This document shows positions 18,713-31,218 of a DNA stretch of 64,000 bases, one piece after another (position 1 is the stretch's first letter; each line of letters begins with the position of its first letter). The translations under genes were made by a program, and so were the position numbers. The stretch covers positions 307,380-371,379 of the forward strand of contig NZ_JACHXK010000002.1 of the NCBI RefSeq assembly GCF_014192105.1, in the 5' to 3' direction. Source of the DNA: Paenibacillus phyllosphaerae. Lineage in GTDB: Bacteria; Bacillota; Bacilli; Paenibacillales; Paenibacillaceae. Below the pieces are notes generated by a model. That model did no database searches. It was given only the letters and a program-made list of their open reading frames with translations, and was not told the DNA's origin.

Positions 18713-19948
18713 ATGACACAAATTAATCACAATTATACGGAGCTGCAAGGCAGCTACCTTTTCGCTGAGATCGCCAAGCGCCGCACGAAGTTTATCCAAG
18801 ACAACCCGGACGCGCAAATTATTAGCCTCGGGATTGGCGACGTTACGCGCGGCCTTCCAGACGCGATAACGAAAGCGATGCACGCGGCTGTGGACGAGCT
18901 TGCAGAAGCGAGCTCCTTCCGCGGTTACGGCCCAGAGCAGGGCTATGATTTCCTGATCAATGCCATCATCGAGAATGATTACAAAGCGCGCGGCATCGAC
19001 ATCGCAGCGAACGAAGTATTCGTCAGCGACGGTTCGAAGTGCGACGTGGGCAACATCCAGGAGATCTTCAGCCAAGATTCCGTTGTCGCGGTACAAGACC
19101 CGGTATACCCGGTGTACGTGGATACGAACGTCATGGCTGGCCGTTCGGGCAAGTTCAACAAGGAGAAAGGCCAATACGAGAACATCGTATACCTGCCGAC
19201 AAGCGCAGAGAACGATTTCACGCCAAGCCTGCCTGACCGCAAAGTTGACCTGATCTACCTCTGCTACCCGAACAATCCGACAGGGATGACACTGTCCAAA
19301 GAGCAGCTTAAAGTATGGGTCGACTATGCCAAAGCGAACGACTGCATCATCTTGTACGATTCCGCTTATGAAGCATTCATTCAAGAGGAAGGCGTACCGC
19401 GCAGCATCTATGAGATCGAAGGCGCGAAGGAAGTAGCGATCGAATTCCGCAGTTTCTCGAAGACTGCAGGCTTCACGGGCGTTCGTTGCGCGTACACGGT
19501 CGTTCCTCGCGAGCTGAAAGGCAAAGACGAGAACGGCAACATCGTGCTGATCAACGATATGTGGAACCGTCGCCACACGACGAAATTCAACGGCGTGTCT
19601 TATGTGACACAGCGCGGCGCAGCTGCGATCTATTCGGAAGAAGGCAAAGAGCAAATCAAATCGCTGATCGATTACTACATGACGAACGCAAGCATCATCC
19701 GCGAAGGCTTGGCTTCGATCGGTCTTGAAGTATTCGGCGGCGTGAACGCTCCTTACATTTGGCTCAAGACGCCGAACGGTCTTGATTCGTGGGCATTCTT
19801 CGATAAGCTGCTGTCGGAAGCGCATATCGTAGGTACGCCGGGCGTTGGCTTCGGCCAAAGCGGCCAAGGCTACTTCCGCCTGACGGCATTCGGCAGCCGT
19901 GAGAATACGGAGAAAGCCGTAGAGCGTATCAAAAAGCTGAGTCTGTAA
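18713..19948 (+). CDS. dapL: LL-diaminopimelate aminotransferase DapL
   Basis: PLP enzyme that converts tetrahydrodipicolinate directly to LL-diaminopimelate, a short route to lysine and meso-DAP for the wall. It has 411 residues with the DapL N-terminus '[17 protein letters not shown]', '[11 protein letters not shown]', '[14 protein letters not shown]', '[10 protein letters not shown]' and the PLP lysine in '[14 protein letters not shown]'. ATG 18713 has aaggtga 12 bases upstream; the GTG at 18701 abuts that SD. B. subtilis uses the acetylase branch instead, so this marks a different DAP pathway here. Confidence 0.93.
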   Translation: MTQINHNYTELQGSYLFAEIAKRRTKFIQDNPDAQIISLGIGDVTRGLPDAITKAMHAAVDELAEASSFRGYGPEQGYDFLINAIIENDYKARGIDIAANEVFVSDGSKCDVGNIQEIFSQDSVVAVQDPVYPVYVDTNVMAGRSGKFNKEKGQYENIVYLPTSAENDFTPSLPDRKVDLIYLCYPNNPTGMTLSKEQLKVWVDYAKANDCIILYDSAYEAFIQEEGVPRSIYEIEGAKEVAIEFRSFSKTAGFTGVRCAYTVVPRELKGKDENGNIVLINDMWNRRHTTKFNGVSYVTQRGAAAIYSEEGKEQIKSLIDYYMTNASIIREGLASIGLEVFGGVNAPYIWLKTPNGLDSWAFFDKLLSEAHIVGTPGVGFGQSGQGYFRLTAFGSRENTEKAVERIKKLSL

Positions 19949-19969
19949 CAGAATATAAGCAGTGGACGA

Positions 19970-20018
19970 AAGCCCGCGCTCATTCGACAATGTTTTTGAA
20001 TGAGTTCGGGCTTGTCTA
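19970..20018 (+). terminator. Hairpin terminator after dapL
   Basis: AAGCCCG-CG-CTCATTC pairs with GAATGAG-TT-CGGGCTT (19970-20013) around a 14-base loop. The tail TGTCTATT is only moderately T-rich. Confidence 0.7.
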
Positions 20019-20047
20019 TTGACATATATATCACGTCATGGCATAAT
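20019..20047 (+). promoter_or_regulatory. SigA promoter of the pyr operon
   Basis: TTGACA at 20019-20024, 17-base spacer, CATAAT at 20042-20047. The -35 is perfect and the -10 has one mismatch. It stands directly before the PyrR leader. Confidence 0.88.
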
Positions 20048-20077
20048 TCCTGTAATGAACAACAGTACCTTTAAGAT

Positions 20078-20232
20078 CAGTCCAGAGAGGCTGGCAAGGT
20101 AGCGTGAATAGTTGAATCGTTACGGTGAATGGGCGGAATCTATGCGTATGTACATAGGGGCTGTCTATATCTATGCATCTGACGAGTCGAATAACTACCG
20201 CACTCCTTGCGCACTACGCAAGGAGTTTTTTT
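20078..20232 (+). promoter_or_regulatory. PyrR-dependent transcription attenuator
   Basis: The PyrR-binding anti-antiterminator motif CAGAGAGGCTGGCAAGG lies at 20083-20099. The terminator is ACTCCTTGCG, a 5-base loop and CGCAAGGAGT (20202-20226), with eight T residues. When UMP is high, PyrR binds the motif and the terminator forms. The 100-base stretch between the two should hold the antiterminator arm. Confidence 0.92.
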
Positions 20233-20247
20233 GTTAGCCGGATTTAG

Positions 20248-20820
<573 letters not shown>

Positions 20821-20836
20821 AGGGGGCAAGCTAAAG

Positions 20837-21736
20837 ATGACCATGACAACCTTGCGACAACGCAGCCTACTCGGTTTGAAAGAGCTTGATAAAGAAGAAA
20901 TCGTCTCGATTCTTGACCGAGCTGCCTACTGGGAGGCTCAACCCGAGAAAGTAAACGGCGTACTGAACGGCAAATTCGTAGCGAACATGTTCTTCGAGAA
21001 CAGCACGAGAACAAGGTTCTCCTTCGAAGTGGCGGAGAAGCGGCTTGGGGCGGAAGTGCTGAACTTCTCGGCTGCGGTATCGAGCGTACAGAAGGGCGAA
21101 TCGATCTACGATACGGTGCGCACGTTGGAGTCGATGGGCATTGACGCAGGCGTAATCCGGCTGAAGCCGATCGGCGTGCTGGCCGATATCGCAACGAAGA
21201 TTAAAGTGCCCCTGATCAATGCGGGCGATGGCAACAACGAACATCCGACGCAAGCGCTTCTGGATCTGTACACCATGCGCAAGCAATTCGGTGAACTGCG
21301 CGGCCTGAACGTGTCGATCATCGGCGACGTCATGCACAGCCGGGTTGCACGCTCCAACCTCTGGGCGCTGAAGAAACTTGGCGCGAACGTGAAGTTCTGC
21401 GCGCCGGCGAACATGACGGCCCCTGAGCTGGATGTGGAGCACATTGCGATCGATGAGGCGCTGAAAGCGGATGTCGTCATGATGCTGCGGGTACAACTGG
21501 AACGCCATGAAGGCGGGATAATCAAGTCGGCCGAGGATTACAGGACGCAGTATGGACTGACGGTCGAGCGTGCCAAGCGAATGGCTCCGCACGCGATCAT
21601 CATGCACCCTGCCCCGATCAACCGCGGCGTCGAGATTGACGATGAGCTGGTGGAATGTCCGCAATCGCGCATTTTTCCACAGATGCAGAATGGCGTGCCG
21701 ATCCGGATGGCGGTTATCGAGCGGGCACTAAGCTAG
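20837..21736 (+). CDS. pyrB: Aspartate carbamoyltransferase catalytic chain
   Basis: Condenses carbamoyl phosphate and aspartate to carbamoyl aspartate. It has 299 residues with the carbamoyl-phosphate motif 'FFENSTRTRFSFE', 'GESIYDTVRTL', 'HPTQALLDLYTM' and the C-terminal 'MHPAPINRGVEI'. No regulatory chain (pyrI) is beside it, as is normal in Bacillales. Start ATG 20837 (or 20843) follows an agggggc SD. Confidence 0.97.
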   Translation: MTMTTLRQRSLLGLKELDKEEIVSILDRAAYWEAQPEKVNGVLNGKFVANMFFENSTRTRFSFEVAEKRLGAEVLNFSAAVSSVQKGESIYDTVRTLESMGIDAGVIRLKPIGVLADIATKIKVPLINAGDGNNEHPTQALLDLYTMRKQFGELRGLNVSIIGDVMHSRVARSNLWALKKLGANVKFCAPANMTAPELDVEHIAIDEALKADVVMMLRVQLERHEGGIIKSAEDYRTQYGLTVERAKRMAPHAIIMHPAPINRGVEIDDELVECPQSRIFPQMQNGVPIRMAVIERALS

Positions 21737-21776
21737 ATCAAGTTACGGTTCATAAGCGAAGGGAGAACATAGAGCA

Positions 21777-23063
21777 ATGGCAACTTGGATATTGAACGGC
21801 AATGTATGGAACGAGTCGGAAGGCAAGCTGTCCCTGAAGCACATTCGTCTCGAAGGCAGCATGATCGAAACGGTCATCGACGCGGGATCGGGACTGCCTG
21901 AGCTGGAAGGGCATGAGAGCATCGACGCTGCGGGCAAACTCGTATCGGCAGGCTTCATCGATATGCACGTCCATCTTCGCGAGCCAGGATTCGAATATAA
22001 AGAAGATATCGCAAGCGGCACGCAATCGGCAGCCAAAGGCGGATTCACGACTATCGCCTGCATGCCGAATACGAGACCGGTTATCGACACGCCTGAGACG
22101 ATCCGCTACATATTGGATAAGACGGCTGAAGTCGGTATCGTCAAAGTGCTGCCTTACGCAGCGATCACGAAGAACGAACTCGGTCGCGAGCTGACCGACT
22201 TCGCGGCGCTGAAAGAAGCGGGCGCAATCGGCTTTACCGATGACGGCGTCGGCGTGCAGAACGCGCAAATGATGAAGAACGCGATGGCGATGGCGCAATC
22301 GCTCGGCATGCCGGTCATCGCCCACTGCGAAGACGACTCGCTTGTCGAAGGCGCAGCGGTTACCGAAGGCAAGTTCGCCAAGGAGAACGGATTGAAGGGC
22401 ATTCCGAACGAGTCGGAAGCGATCCACGTCGGCCGTGACATCCTGCTTGCCGAAGCAACGGGCGTACACTACCATGTGTGCCATGTGAGCACGGAGCAGT
22501 CGGTTCGCTTGATCCGCCTCGCGAAGCAGATCGGCATCAAGGTTACTGCAGAGGTTTGTCCGCATCACCTGATCCTTTCGGATGAGGATATCCCGAGCAT
22601 GGACGCGAATTGGAAAATGAACCCTCCGCTTCGCACGCCGCGCGATGTGCAAGCGGTCATCGAAGGATTGGAAGACGGCACGCTCGACATCGTCGTCACG
22701 GACCATGCGCCGCACAGCGCGGAAGAGAAGGCCCGCGGCATGCAGCTCGCTCCATTCGGCATCACGGGCTTCGAGACGGCGTTCCCGCTGCTCTACACGA
22801 AGTTCGTCGCAACCGGCAAGTGGACGCTCGGCTTCCTGCTGAAGCGGATGACGCAAGACCCGGCCCGCGTTTTCGGCCTTGCCGAAGGCAAGCTTGAAGC
22901 CGGCGCGCCAGCGGATCTGACGATCGTAGATCTTGAGCGCGAACAAGAAGTGGATCCAAGCACATTCCTCTCCAAAGGCAAGAATACGCCGTTCACCGGT
23001 TGGAAGCTGCAAGGCTGGCCGGTAACGACGATCGTGAATGGTAAAGTGGTCTGGTCCGAGTAG
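21777..23063 (+). CDS. pyrC: Dihydroorotase
   Basis: Zinc amidohydrolase that closes carbamoyl aspartate to dihydroorotate. It has 428 residues with metal-binding '[17 protein letters not shown]', 'ACMPNTRPV', 'AHCEDD', 'VCHVST' and 'VVTDHAPHS'. ATG 21777 has gggaga about 10 bases upstream. It is third in the pyr operon. Confidence 0.97.
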   Translation: MATWILNGNVWNESEGKLSLKHIRLEGSMIETVIDAGSGLPELEGHESIDAAGKLVSAGFIDMHVHLREPGFEYKEDIASGTQSAAKGGFTTIACMPNTRPVIDTPETIRYILDKTAEVGIVKVLPYAAITKNELGRELTDFAALKEAGAIGFTDDGVGVQNAQMMKNAMAMAQSLGMPVIAHCEDDSLVEGAAVTEGKFAKENGLKGIPNESEAIHVGRDILLAEATGVHYHVCHVSTEQSVRLIRLAKQIGIKVTAEVCPHHLILSDEDIPSMDANWKMNPPLRTPRDVQAVIEGLEDGTLDIVVTDHAPHSAEEKARGMQLAPFGITGFETAFPLLYTKFVATGKWTLGFLLKRMTQDPARVFGLAEGKLEAGAPADLTIVDLEREQEVDPSTFLSKGKNTPFTGWKLQGWPVTTIVNGKVVWSE

Positions 23064-23234
23064 TCGGACCAAGGCGTTTGGCGATATAGCTTCTCGAAGA
23101 ATATATTACGCACATACGACTGCAAGGTAGGTCACGGCGATAGTAAACGTACGCTGCATGGCGAGTTGTCTGCTCGCTCAAGAACGAAAGTACTAACGTG
23201 AACCAAGGCAGAGAACTTATAAGGAGTGATACGA

Positions 23235-24380
23235 ATGCAAGCAAGACTGCTGCTCGAAGACGGCACATTGTTCACAGGCTTGAGCTTTGGCGCCGAGGGT
23301 CAATCCGCTGGCGAAGTGGTATTCAATACAGGGATTACAGGTTACCAAGAGGTATTGTCGGATCCGTCCTACTGCGGACAGATCGTAACGATGACTTACC
23401 CGCTGATCGGCAACTACGGCATTACGCGCGATGACTTCGAGGCGGTTCGCCCTTACATCCACGGTTTCGTCGTACGCCGTCACGAACCGGTGCCAAGTAA
23501 CTGGCGTGCAGAATACACGCTTGATCGCCTGCTCAAAGAATACGGCATCCCAGGCATCAGCGACATCGACACGCGGATGCTGACGCGCAAACTGCGTCAC
23601 TACGGTACGATGAAAGGCCTGCTCACGACTGGCAACGAGCGCATTGAAGAGCTTCAAGAACGACTTCTCGGCACGACGCTCATGCGCGATCAAGTGGCTC
23701 GCACTTCGACGAACAGCATCTTCTCGAGCCCTGGCGACCGCGAACGGATCGTACTGGTTGACTTCGGCGCGAAGAGCGGCATTCTGCGTGAACTGACGAA
23801 GCGCGGCTGCGACGTAGTGGTTGTGCCTCATGATACGACAGCGGACCAGATCCGCCGCCTGAAGCCAGACGGCATTCAGCTCTCGAACGGCCCTGGGGAT
23901 CCGAAGGATGTACCGCAAGCAGTCACAATGATCCAAGAGCTGCTGGGCGAATATCCGATCTTCGGTATCTGCCTTGGCCACCAACTCTTCGCTCTGGCTT
24001 GCGGCGCAGATACAGCGAAGCTGAAATTCGGCCACCGCGGCGGTAACCACCCAGTTAAAGAACTCGCTACGAACCGCTGCTACATCACTTCCCAGAACCA
24101 CGGTTATACCGTACTGGACGACACCGTAGCCGGAACGAAGCTGGAAGTCACGCATATCAACAACAATGACCGTACGATCGAAGGACTTAAACATACGGAA
24201 TTCCCGGCCTTCTCGGTGCAGTACCATCCGGAAGCAGCGCCCGGTCCGTTCGATTCGAGCTACCTGTTCGACGAATTCCTGGATATGATCCGCGCTCATA
24301 AGAAGAATAACCCGCAGAAACCGCGCCAAGCACAGCTTGCGGAGGCATTGAGAGGAGAGCTGCAATATGCCCAAAAATAA
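23235..24380 (+). CDS. carA: Carbamoyl-phosphate synthase small (glutaminase) subunit
   Basis: Supplies ammonia from glutamine to CarB. It has 381 residues: an N-terminal CPSase small-chain domain ('[20 protein letters not shown]') and a class I glutamine amidotransferase domain with the nucleophile in '[13 protein letters not shown]' and the 'YHPEAAPGP' His-Glu pair. ATG 23235 has aaggag 8 bases upstream; GTG 23226 overlaps that SD. Its 3' end overlaps carB by 14 bases. The 160 bases between pyrC and carA show no second attenuator. Also known as pyrAA. Confidence 0.96.
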   Translation: MQARLLLEDGTLFTGLSFGAEGQSAGEVVFNTGITGYQEVLSDPSYCGQIVTMTYPLIGNYGITRDDFEAVRPYIHGFVVRRHEPVPSNWRAEYTLDRLLKEYGIPGISDIDTRMLTRKLRHYGTMKGLLTTGNERIEELQERLLGTTLMRDQVARTSTNSIFSSPGDRERIVLVDFGAKSGILRELTKRGCDVVVVPHDTTADQIRRLKPDGIQLSNGPGDPKDVPQAVTMIQELLGEYPIFGICLGHQLFALACGADTAKLKFGHRGGNHPVKELATNRCYITSQNHGYTVLDDTVAGTKLEVTHINNNDRTIEGLKHTEFPAFSVQYHPEAAPGPFDSSYLFDEFLDMIRAHKKNNPQKPRQAQLAEALRGELQYAQK

Positions 24381-27300
24381 AGAACTGAAGAAGATTCTCG
24401 TTATCGGCTCCGGCCCGATCGTCATTGGCCAGGCAGCAGAGTTCGACTATGCAGGTACGCAAGCCTGCCAAGCGCTCAAGGAAGAAGGCTACGAGGTTGT
24501 TCTGATCAACAGCAACCCGGCAACAATCATGACGGACACGAACATGGCTGACCGTGTCTATATCGAACCAATCACGCTCGACTTCGTAACGCAAATCATT
24601 CGCCAAGAGCGTCCGGACGGCCTGCTCCCGACGCTTGGCGGTCAGACTGGCCTCAACATGGCAGTCGAACTGGCACGTGCTGGCGTACTGGAACGCGAGA
24701 ACGTGAAGTTGCTCGGAACGCAGCTTACGGCGATCGAGAAAGCGGAAGACCGTGACCTGTTCCGCGACCTGATGCGTGAACTGGAGCAACCTGTACCAGA
24801 GAGCACGATCGTTACGACGGTTGAAGCAGCAGTTGACTTCGCTAACGAGATCGGCTACCCGATCATCGTTCGCCCCGCATACACGCTCGGCGGTACAGGC
24901 GGCGGTATCTGCGCCAACGAAGAAGAGTTGCTGGAGACGGTTGCTTCCGGTATCCGTTACAGCCCGATCAGCCAGTGCTTGATCGAGAAATCGATCGCCG
25001 GCATGAAAGAAGTCGAATACGAAGTTATGCGAGATGCGAACGATAACTGTATCGTCGTATGTAACATGGAGAACTTCGACCCGGTTGGCGTTCATACAGG
25101 CGACTCCATCGTCGTAGCGCCAAGCCAGACGCTGTCTGACCGCGAGTATCAAATGCTCCGTTCGGCGTCACTCAAAATTATCCGTGCGCTGAATATCGAA
25201 GGCGGTTGTAACGTTCAGTTCGCCCTAGATCCGTTCAGCTACCAATACTATGTCATCGAGGTTAACCCTCGTGTAAGCCGCTCGTCCGCGCTTGCTTCCA
25301 AAGCGACAGGCTACCCGATCGCGAAGATGGCTGCGAAGATCGCTGTAGGTTACACGCTCGACGAACTTGTGAACCCGGTAACGGGCCAGACTTACGCATG
25401 CTTCGAGCCAACACTCGACTACATCGTATCGAAAATCCCGCGTTGGCCGTTCGACAAGTTCACTTCGGCGAACCGTAAACTCGGAACGCAGATGAAAGCG
25501 ACCGGCGAAGTCATGGCAATCGGACGTACGTTCGAAGAGTCCATGCACAAAGCGGTCCGTTCCCTGGAGATCGGCGCACACCGTATCCACCTGAAGGACG
25601 CAGCCGATCTGCATGACGACGTGCTGCGCTTGCGCCTCCAGAAGCCTGACGACGAGCGGATGTTCCTCGTAGCGGAAGGATTCCGCCGCGGTTACACGCT
25701 TCAAGATATTCAGGACCTGACGAATATCGACTGGTGGTTCCTTGATAAGATCGAAGGCATCGTGAAGTTCGAAGACCAACTGCGCGCAGCGCCAGCGCTG
25801 ACGCAAGAGCTTCTCTATGCAGCGAAGCGCAAAGGCTTCTCGGACCGTTCGATCGCAGAGATCCGCACAGAAGGCGGCAATGCTGCAAACGAGTTCGACA
25901 TCCGCGAACTGCGTCTGTCCCAAGGCCTGAAGCCGGTCTACAAAATGGTTGATACGTGCGCGGCAGAATTCGAAGCGACAACGCCGTACTACTACTCGAC
26001 TTACGAGACAGAGAACGAAGTGACCGAAACGACGAAGGAGAAGGTACTGGTGCTTGGCTCCGGTCCGATCCGGATCGGCCAAGGGATCGAGTTCGACTAC
26101 TCGACGGTACATGCCGTATGGGCGATCCAGAACGCTGGATACGAAGCGGTTATCATTAATAACAACCCGGAGACAGTCTCGACAGACTTCTCCACAAGTG
26201 ACCGCCTTTACTTCGAACCGCTGTTCTTCGAGGACGTCATGAACGTCATCGAGCAAGAGAAGCCAATCGGCGTTATCGTGCAGTTCGGCGGACAGACGGC
26301 CATCAACCTGGCAGCACCGCTGACCAAAGCAGGCGTACGCATCTTGGGCTCGGATCTGGAGAGCATCGACGCTGCCGAGGACCGCAAGAAGTTCGAAGCG
26401 CTTCTGCGCAAGCTGGACATCGCTCAGCCGGAAGGCAAGACCGTAACATCTGTCGACGAAGCGGTAGGAACGGCTCAAGGGCTTGGATATCCGGTGCTGG
26501 TACGTCCATCGTACGTCCTTGGCGGACGCGCAATGGAAATCGTCTACTCCGACGAAGAGCTGTTGAACTACATGGTGCAAGCAGTTAAAATCAATCCGGA
26601 GCATCCGGTTCTGATCGACCGCTACATGCTCGGCAAAGAAGCGGAAGTCGACGCGATCTGCGACGGCGAGACGGTTCTCATCCCAGGCATCATGGAGCAT
26701 GTCGAGCGCGCGGGCGTTCACTCCGGCGACTCGATCGCGGTGTACCCGCCGCAACATCTCTCGGATGATCTGAAGCAGCAAATGGTCGATATTACGATCA
26801 AGATTGCCAAAGAACTGCGCGTCATCGGTCTGGTCAACATCCAGTTCGTTATCTTCCAGGAGAAAGTGTACGTCATTGAGGTTAACCCTCGTTCGTCGCG
26901 TACCGTGCCGTTCCTGAGCAAAGTAACGAACATTCCGATGGCGAATCTGGCGACCAAAGCGATCCTTGGCCAGAAGCTGGCTGACCTGGGCTACCAAGAA
27001 GGTTTGGCGCCGGAAGATGACTACGTATCCGTGAAAGTGCCGGTATTCTCCTTCGCGAAACTTCGCCGCGTTGACCCTACGCTGACGCCTGAGATGAAAT
27101 CGACGGGTGAAGTTATGGGCCGCGACCAACAGTATGCAAAAGCACTGTATAAAGGCCTCATCGGCGCAGGTATGAAAATCCCGCCGACTGGCGCGATTAT
27201 CGCAACTGTAGCAGACAAAGATAAGCCGGAAGCGATCGAGATTCTGCGCGGCTTCTACGAACTGGGCTACAACATTATCGCAACAGGCGGAACGGCTACA

Positions 27301-27576
27301 GCGCTGGAAGCAGCGGGTATTCGCGTGAAGCATGTGAACAAGTTGACAGAAGGAACGCCGAACATTCTGGATCTGATCCGCGATGGGCAAGCACACTTCG
27401 TCGTCAATACGCTCACGAAAGGTAAAACACCAGAGCGTGACGGCTTCCGGATTCGCCGCGAAGCGGTTGAGAACGGCGTCGTATGTATGACAAGCCTCGA
27501 TACGGTTCGCGCGCTCCTGAACATGCTGGAGACGATCAACTTCTCGTCCAAAGCCATGCCAGTCGTGCAAGCTTAA
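24367..27576 (+). CDS. carB: Carbamoyl-phosphate synthase large subunit
   Basis: Makes carbamoyl phosphate from bicarbonate, ammonia and two ATP. It has 1,069 residues, the family length: two homologous ATP-grasp halves, each opening with a GSGPI motif ('[17 protein letters not shown]' near residue 12 and '[17 protein letters not shown]' near 560), and a C-terminal MGS-like allosteric domain ('[16 protein letters not shown]'). Translationally coupled to carA (14-base overlap). The usual pyrK-pyrD pair does not follow it. Also known as pyrAB. Confidence 0.97.
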   Translation: MPKNKELKKILVIGSGPIVIGQAAEFDYAGTQACQALKEEGYEVVLINSNPATIMTDTNMADRVYIEPITLDFVTQIIRQERPDGLLPTLGGQTGLNMAVELARAGVLERENVKLLGTQLTAIEKAEDRDLFRDLMRELEQPVPESTIVTTVEAAVDFANEIGYPIIVRPAYTLGGTGGGICANEEELLETVASGIRYSPISQCLIEKSIAGMKEVEYEVMRDANDNCIVVCNMENFDPVGVHTGDSIVVAPSQTLSDREYQMLRSASLKIIRALNIEGGCNVQFALDPFSYQYYVIEVNPRVSRSSALASKATGYPIAKMAAKIAVGYTLDELVNPVTGQTYACFEPTLDYIVSKIPRWPFDKFTSANRKLGTQMKATGEVMAIGRTFEESMHKAVRSLEIGAHRIHLKDAADLHDDVLRLRLQKPDDERMFLVAEGFRRGYTLQDIQDLTNIDWWFLDKIEGIVKFEDQLRAAPALTQELLYAAKRKGFSDRSIAEIRTEGGNAANEFDIRELRLSQGLKPVYKMVDTCAAEFEATTPYYYSTYETENEVTETTKEKVLVLGSGPIRIGQGIEFDYSTVHAVWAIQNAGYEAVIINNNPETVSTDFSTSDRLYFEPLFFEDVMNVIEQEKPIGVIVQFGGQTAINLAAPLTKAGVRILGSDLESIDAAEDRKKFEALLRKLDIAQPEGKTVTSVDEAVGTAQGLGYPVLVRPSYVLGGRAMEIVYSDEELLNYMVQAVKINPEHPVLIDRYMLGKEAEVDAICDGETVLIPGIMEHVERAGVHSGDSIAVYPPQHLSDDLKQQMVDITIKIAKELRVIGLVNIQFVIFQEKVYVIEVNPRSSRTVPFLSKVTNIPMANLATKAILGQKLADLGYQEGLAPEDDYVSVKVPVFSFAKLRRVDPTLTPEMKSTGEVMGRDQQYAKALYKGLIGAGMKIPPTGAIIATVADKDKPEAIEILRGFYELGYNIIATGGTATALEAAGIRVKHVNKLTEGTPNILDLIRDGQAHFVVNTLTKGKTPERDGFRIRREAVENGVVCMTSLDTVRALLNMLETINFSSKAMPVVQA

Positions 27577-27611
27577 TCGACTAATAAGATGATTCCTGGC
27601 CATTTAAGGCC

Positions 27612-27641
27612 GCGAAAGCCTGCCCACAAGCAGGCTTTCGC
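27612..27641 (+). other. Perfect 12-bp stem-loop between carB and pyrF
   Basis: GCGAAAGCCTGC and GCAGGCTTTCGC flank a 6-base loop. No T-run follows, so it is more likely an RNA-processing or stability element than a true terminator. It lies exactly where pyrK-pyrD are in B. subtilis. Confidence 0.7.
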
Positions 27642-27705
27642 CATGCAATAAAACGAAAATGGCAGACGTTATTGACAAGTTGTAGAATTACAGGAGGCGA
27701 TGAGG

Positions 27706-28455
27706 ATGGCAACGCTGACACGAGAATCGGCAGCAGGGAAGATCATGGTTGCGCTCGATTATCCGGACGCGCAAGCTGCGGAGACGCTGCTGAAGAGCCT
27801 GGACGGAATTCCATGTTATATGAAGGTGGGCCTCCAACTCTTCTATGCGGCGGGTCTAGGGTTCGTAGCAAGCTTGAAGGAACGCGGCTATAAAGTGTTC
27901 CTGGACGTCAAGATGCACGACATCCCGAATACGGTGAAGGGCGGAGCGAACAGCGTAACGAAGCTTGGCGTCGACGTCTTCAATGTCCATGCAGCTGGCG
28001 GCCGTCACATGATGGAAGCCGCTCTTGAAGGTGTGGATGCCGCCATCGCTGGTGGCAGCGGCCTCACGCGTCCGCTTGTAATCGCGGTGACGCAGTTGAC
28101 CAGCACGAGCCAAGCTGTCCTGAATGACGAGATCGGCATCGGCGGATCGGTCGAGGATTCGGTTATCCGCTACGCGCAATTGGCCAAGCAGGCCGGTTTG
28201 GATGGCGTCGTTTCCTCTCCGCAGGAAGTCGTGCAGATCAAGGCGGCTTGCGGCGCCAGCTTCCAGACCATTACACCTGGCATCAGGCCGATCGGAGCCG
28301 CGGTGAATGACCAATCCCGTATTCTTACGCCGTCCGAGGCGCTGGCGCAAGGTACGGATTATATGGTCATCGGCAGACCGATTACGGCAGCAGCAGATCC
28401 TCGCGCATCGATCGAATCAATCATTCAGGAGCTGATGAATCATGACAACGAATAA
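27706..28455 (+). CDS. pyrF: Orotidine 5'-phosphate decarboxylase
   Basis: Last step to UMP. It has 249 residues with '[17 protein letters not shown]', the catalytic '[17 protein letters not shown]' (D-x-K-x-x-D-I-P), and the phosphate-binding '[16 protein letters not shown]'. ATG 27706 has aggagg 8 bases upstream; the ATG at 27700 is only 2 bases from it. The 3' end overlaps pyrE by 14 bases. Confidence 0.96.
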   Translation: MATLTRESAAGKIMVALDYPDAQAAETLLKSLDGIPCYMKVGLQLFYAAGLGFVASLKERGYKVFLDVKMHDIPNTVKGGANSVTKLGVDVFNVHAAGGRHMMEAALEGVDAAIAGGSGLTRPLVIAVTQLTSTSQAVLNDEIGIGGSVEDSVIRYAQLAKQAGLDGVVSSPQEVVQIKAACGASFQTITPGIRPIGAAVNDQSRILTPSEALAQGTDYMVIGRPITAAADPRASIESIIQELMNHDNE

Positions 28456-29089
28456 TCTCGAACAATTACCGCAGCAAATCGCAGGCAGCTTGCTTACGAT
28501 CGGAGCGGTAGCGCTTCGTCCGAACGAGCCGTTCACGTGGTCGTCGGGCATGAAATCCCCGATCTACTGCGATAATCGCCTGACGATGTCTTACCCGAAC
28601 GTACGCGATGTGATCGCCGAAGGGTTCGCAGCCGTTATCCGCGAGCGGTTCCCGGACTGCGAGGCGGTAGCGGGTATCGCAACTGGCGGCATTCCGCATG
28701 CCGCATGGGTGGCGCAGAAGCTGAACCTGCCGATGCTGTATGTGCGCGACAAGGCCAAAGGCCATGGCAAAACGAATCAAATCGAAGGTCACTTCACGCC
28801 TGGCCAAAAAGTCGTCCTGATCGAAGACCTCGTCTCCACAGGCGGCAGTTCCCTGAAAGCGGCTGTGGCTGTCCGTGAGGCAGGCTGCGTCGTTCAAGGT
28901 ACGGTCGCAATCTTCACCTACGAATTCCCGCAAGCTGCGCAAGCGTTCGCGGAGCAAGAGATTCCGCTCTTTACGCTCTCGAACTACTCGGCATTGATTG
29001 AAACCGCGTTGGAGCTTGGCAAAATCGAAGAAGCCGATGTAGCGCTCCTTCGTTCGTGGAAAGAAGATCCGCAAGCATTCGGCAAATAG
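28442..29089 (+). CDS. pyrE: Orotate phosphoribosyltransferase
   Basis: Joins orotate and PRPP to give OMP. It has 215 residues with '[16 protein letters not shown]', '[15 protein letters not shown]', '[15 protein letters not shown]' and the PRPP loop '[17 protein letters not shown]'. The start lies inside the end of pyrF, so the two are translated together. Last gene of the pyr operon. Confidence 0.96.
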   Translation: MTTNNLEQLPQQIAGSLLTIGAVALRPNEPFTWSSGMKSPIYCDNRLTMSYPNVRDVIAEGFAAVIRERFPDCEAVAGIATGGIPHAAWVAQKLNLPMLYVRDKAKGHGKTNQIEGHFTPGQKVVLIEDLVSTGGSSLKAAVAVREAGCVVQGTVAIFTYEFPQAAQAFAEQEIPLFTLSNYSALIETALELGKIEEADVALLRSWKEDPQAFGK

Positions 29090-29108
29090 ATTCCATACGC
29101 TTGAGCGT

Positions 29109-29152
29109 AAAAGACTCATGCCTCTACCTGATGGTGGGCATGAGTCTTTTTT
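29109..29152 (+). terminator. Rho-independent terminator of the pyr operon
   Basis: AAAAGACTCATGCC pairs with GGCATGAGTCTTTT, followed by TTTTATT. Strong stem and T-run, 20 bases after the pyrE stop. Confidence 0.9.
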
Positions 29153-29282
29153 ATTTCAAAACAAATACGACAAATAATATCACAATTCGTCAAACTCATC
29201 TTACGTTTGCGAGGCGAACTGCCGATGATAGAAGTAGTAGCTCTATGCTGCGACATGATGATGACGAAGAGGATGATGCCTG

Positions 29283-31019
29283 ATGAAGAAGCGCCGTATT
29301 TCCTTCAATCTGAAAGTGAAGCTGATACTGCTTCTCTCCCTGCCCGTATTGGCGTACATAGGGAGCAATTTTTACTGGCTCAACAAGTATGACCAGGATA
29401 TGAGCGCAATCACGCAATCCTTATTTCATACAACGCACAATGTGAACACGTTGGTGCTCAATGCAGACCGAGACTTGTATCAAGCGCTGTCTGCCTATGA
29501 ACAACTGAAATTGAAGCAGCTTGGCGGAGCGGATGCATCCGCCGAACTATCGGATATGCAGACCAACGCGGAGCAGGCGGCCGAACGTATGGCTCAGGCT
29601 GACGAAATTCTGCAAGCGGCAGGTATGACCGAGTTAGTCAAGAAGGATGACAGCACCACGATTAATACCGTGTTCGAGCGTTTCACATCCGACTATCCTG
29701 CATGGAAAACAGCGATGGAAGCTGCGGCTGCTCAAGAAACAGCAGTATTGCCGTCAGAGTTGCTCGAACAATTCGAATCTTTGCGTGGAGGTTTGAATCT
29801 GGTCGGCGAAATTCTCGATGAGTATGCGGCCAATCAGACAGCCGTCTACGCGGAGCAGCTGAAGAGCGAGAAAGTGAGTGCCTACAGCGGCATGGGGGCA
29901 TGTACGATACTGATCGCGTTAGTCGGCTTCTTCCTCATCCGGAACATGTCGCGAGTCGTGGATTACATGAAACGATTGACCGATGCGGTATCCGCTGGCG
30001 ATCTTCGCGAGCACCCTGCGATCAAACGCGGGGATGACGAGCTTGGCCAGATTGCGGGATCGATCGAAGCGATGACGAATAACTTGCGCCATTTGATCGG
30101 AACGATCTCCTTCAATGCGAACCAAGTAAAACGCTCCTCCGAGCAGATGCAAGTCGCATCGCAGCAGTCGTCAGAAGCGGGATCGAGCGTCGCGGTTGAG
30201 ATTCAAGACGTCAGCGACGGCATGGAGACGCAGACGAAGGCGGCTGAGGAGTCGGCGCGCGCGATGGTGGAGATGGCCGTCGGAATCGGACGGGTCGCGG
30301 AGAACACCTCCGCTATATCCGAATACTCTTCGTCCACAACGCAGATGACGAACAGCGGCAAGCAGCAGATTGAGCACCTCGTTAAGCAGATGATCGGCAT
30401 CAAAACGATTCTTGCGGATTTGTCCCGGATTGTCGCGAATTTGAACGGCCGTTCACGGGAGATTGGCCAGATTGCGGTACAGATTACTTCCTTCTCGAAT
30501 CAGACGAATATTCTCTCGCTTAACGCTTCCATTGAGGCGGCGCGAGCAGGCGAGCATGGCCGCGGTTTTACCGTCGTAGCTGAAGAGATCCGCAAGCTTG
30601 CGGCAGGGTCATTGCAATCCGCCGATGTCATTAACCAGCTGGTTGCAGCTACTCAAGACGAGGTCAGCAGCGCTTCAGGCGTAATGGATCGAACGCTGGT
30701 CGAGGTAGAGCAGGGGAATCAATTGCTGAATGAAGTAACGGAAAGCTTCACGCGTATCCAAAGCTCGATCATGAATATCGCTTCTCAGATTCATGACAAT
30801 TCAGCGATCACGGAGCAAATGTCGGCAAGCGCGGAGCAGGTCAGCGCAACGATGGAACAATCCGCTCACACCGCGCAGATGACGCTCGATTCGACGCGAA
30901 GCGTCGCTGCAGCAACGGAGGAACAGCTCGCGCTCATGGAGGACATTACGCTGGCAGCCGATCAGCTCCGTTCCATCGTGGACGCGTTGACCGATTCTGT
31001 AGCTTCATTCAAGGTTTAA
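29283..31019 (+). CDS. Methyl-accepting chemotaxis protein
   Basis: Membrane chemoreceptor that signals to CheA/CheW. It has 578 residues: transmembrane helix at about 11-29, an extracytoplasmic four-helix-type sensor with no recognised ligand motif, second transmembrane helix at about 203-220 ('[15 protein letters not shown]'), a HAMP domain, then the long coiled-coil signalling domain with the hairpin tip '[24 protein letters not shown]'. Glutamine/glutamate-rich flanks would be methylation sites. Monocistronic between two terminators. The ligand cannot be read from sequence. Confidence 0.92.
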   Translation: MKKRRISFNLKVKLILLLSLPVLAYIGSNFYWLNKYDQDMSAITQSLFHTTHNVNTLVLNADRDLYQALSAYEQLKLKQLGGADASAELSDMQTNAEQAAERMAQADEILQAAGMTELVKKDDSTTINTVFERFTSDYPAWKTAMEAAAAQETAVLPSELLEQFESLRGGLNLVGEILDEYAANQTAVYAEQLKSEKVSAYSGMGACTILIALVGFFLIRNMSRVVDYMKRLTDAVSAGDLREHPAIKRGDDELGQIAGSIEAMTNNLRHLIGTISFNANQVKRSSEQMQVASQQSSEAGSSVAVEIQDVSDGMETQTKAAEESARAMVEMAVGIGRVAENTSAISEYSSSTTQMTNSGKQQIEHLVKQMIGIKTILADLSRIVANLNGRSREIGQIAVQITSFSNQTNILSLNASIEAARAGEHGRGFTVVAEEIRKLAAGSLQSADVINQLVAATQDEVSSASGVMDRTLVEVEQGNQLLNEVTESFTRIQSSIMNIASQIHDNSAITEQMSASAEQVSATMEQSAHTAQMTLDSTRSVAAATEEQLALMEDITLAADQLRSIVDALTDSVASFKV

Positions 31020-31036
31020 CCGATAGTTTGAGAGGA

Positions 31037-31092
31037 AGGGCTTCTGAAGTGATGTTGTCGCTTGCGCAATATTCACGGTCAGAAGCCTTTTT
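31037..31092 (+). terminator. Terminator after the chemoreceptor gene
   Basis: AGGGCTTCTGA pairs with TCAGAAGCCT around a long loop, with TTTTT after it. Confidence 0.75.
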
Positions 31093-31218
31093 GTATGTGC
31101 ATAAATCGATTTTGTTTCGGACTTTAATGAAACTTTATAAAACTTCGTCGAAATTAGCGTAACTTTTTACGCGGATCCACCGTCTATAGGGTAGTTTTTA
31201 AATTATGAAAAATTTTTA

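Noticed and set aside
17504..19990. 828-codon open frame on the - strand across lspA, rluD and dapL
   Set aside because: Shadow of GC-rich codon use in three well identified + strand genes; no SD, and the translation is rich in Arg/His/Cys with no domain.
23064..23234. Second PyrR attenuator between pyrC and carA
   Set aside because: No PyrR-binding motif or T-tracted terminator there; only the leader before pyrR has both.
25225..27603. 792-codon open frame on the - strand inside carB
   Set aside because: Antisense shadow of carB; same compositional reason, no start signal.
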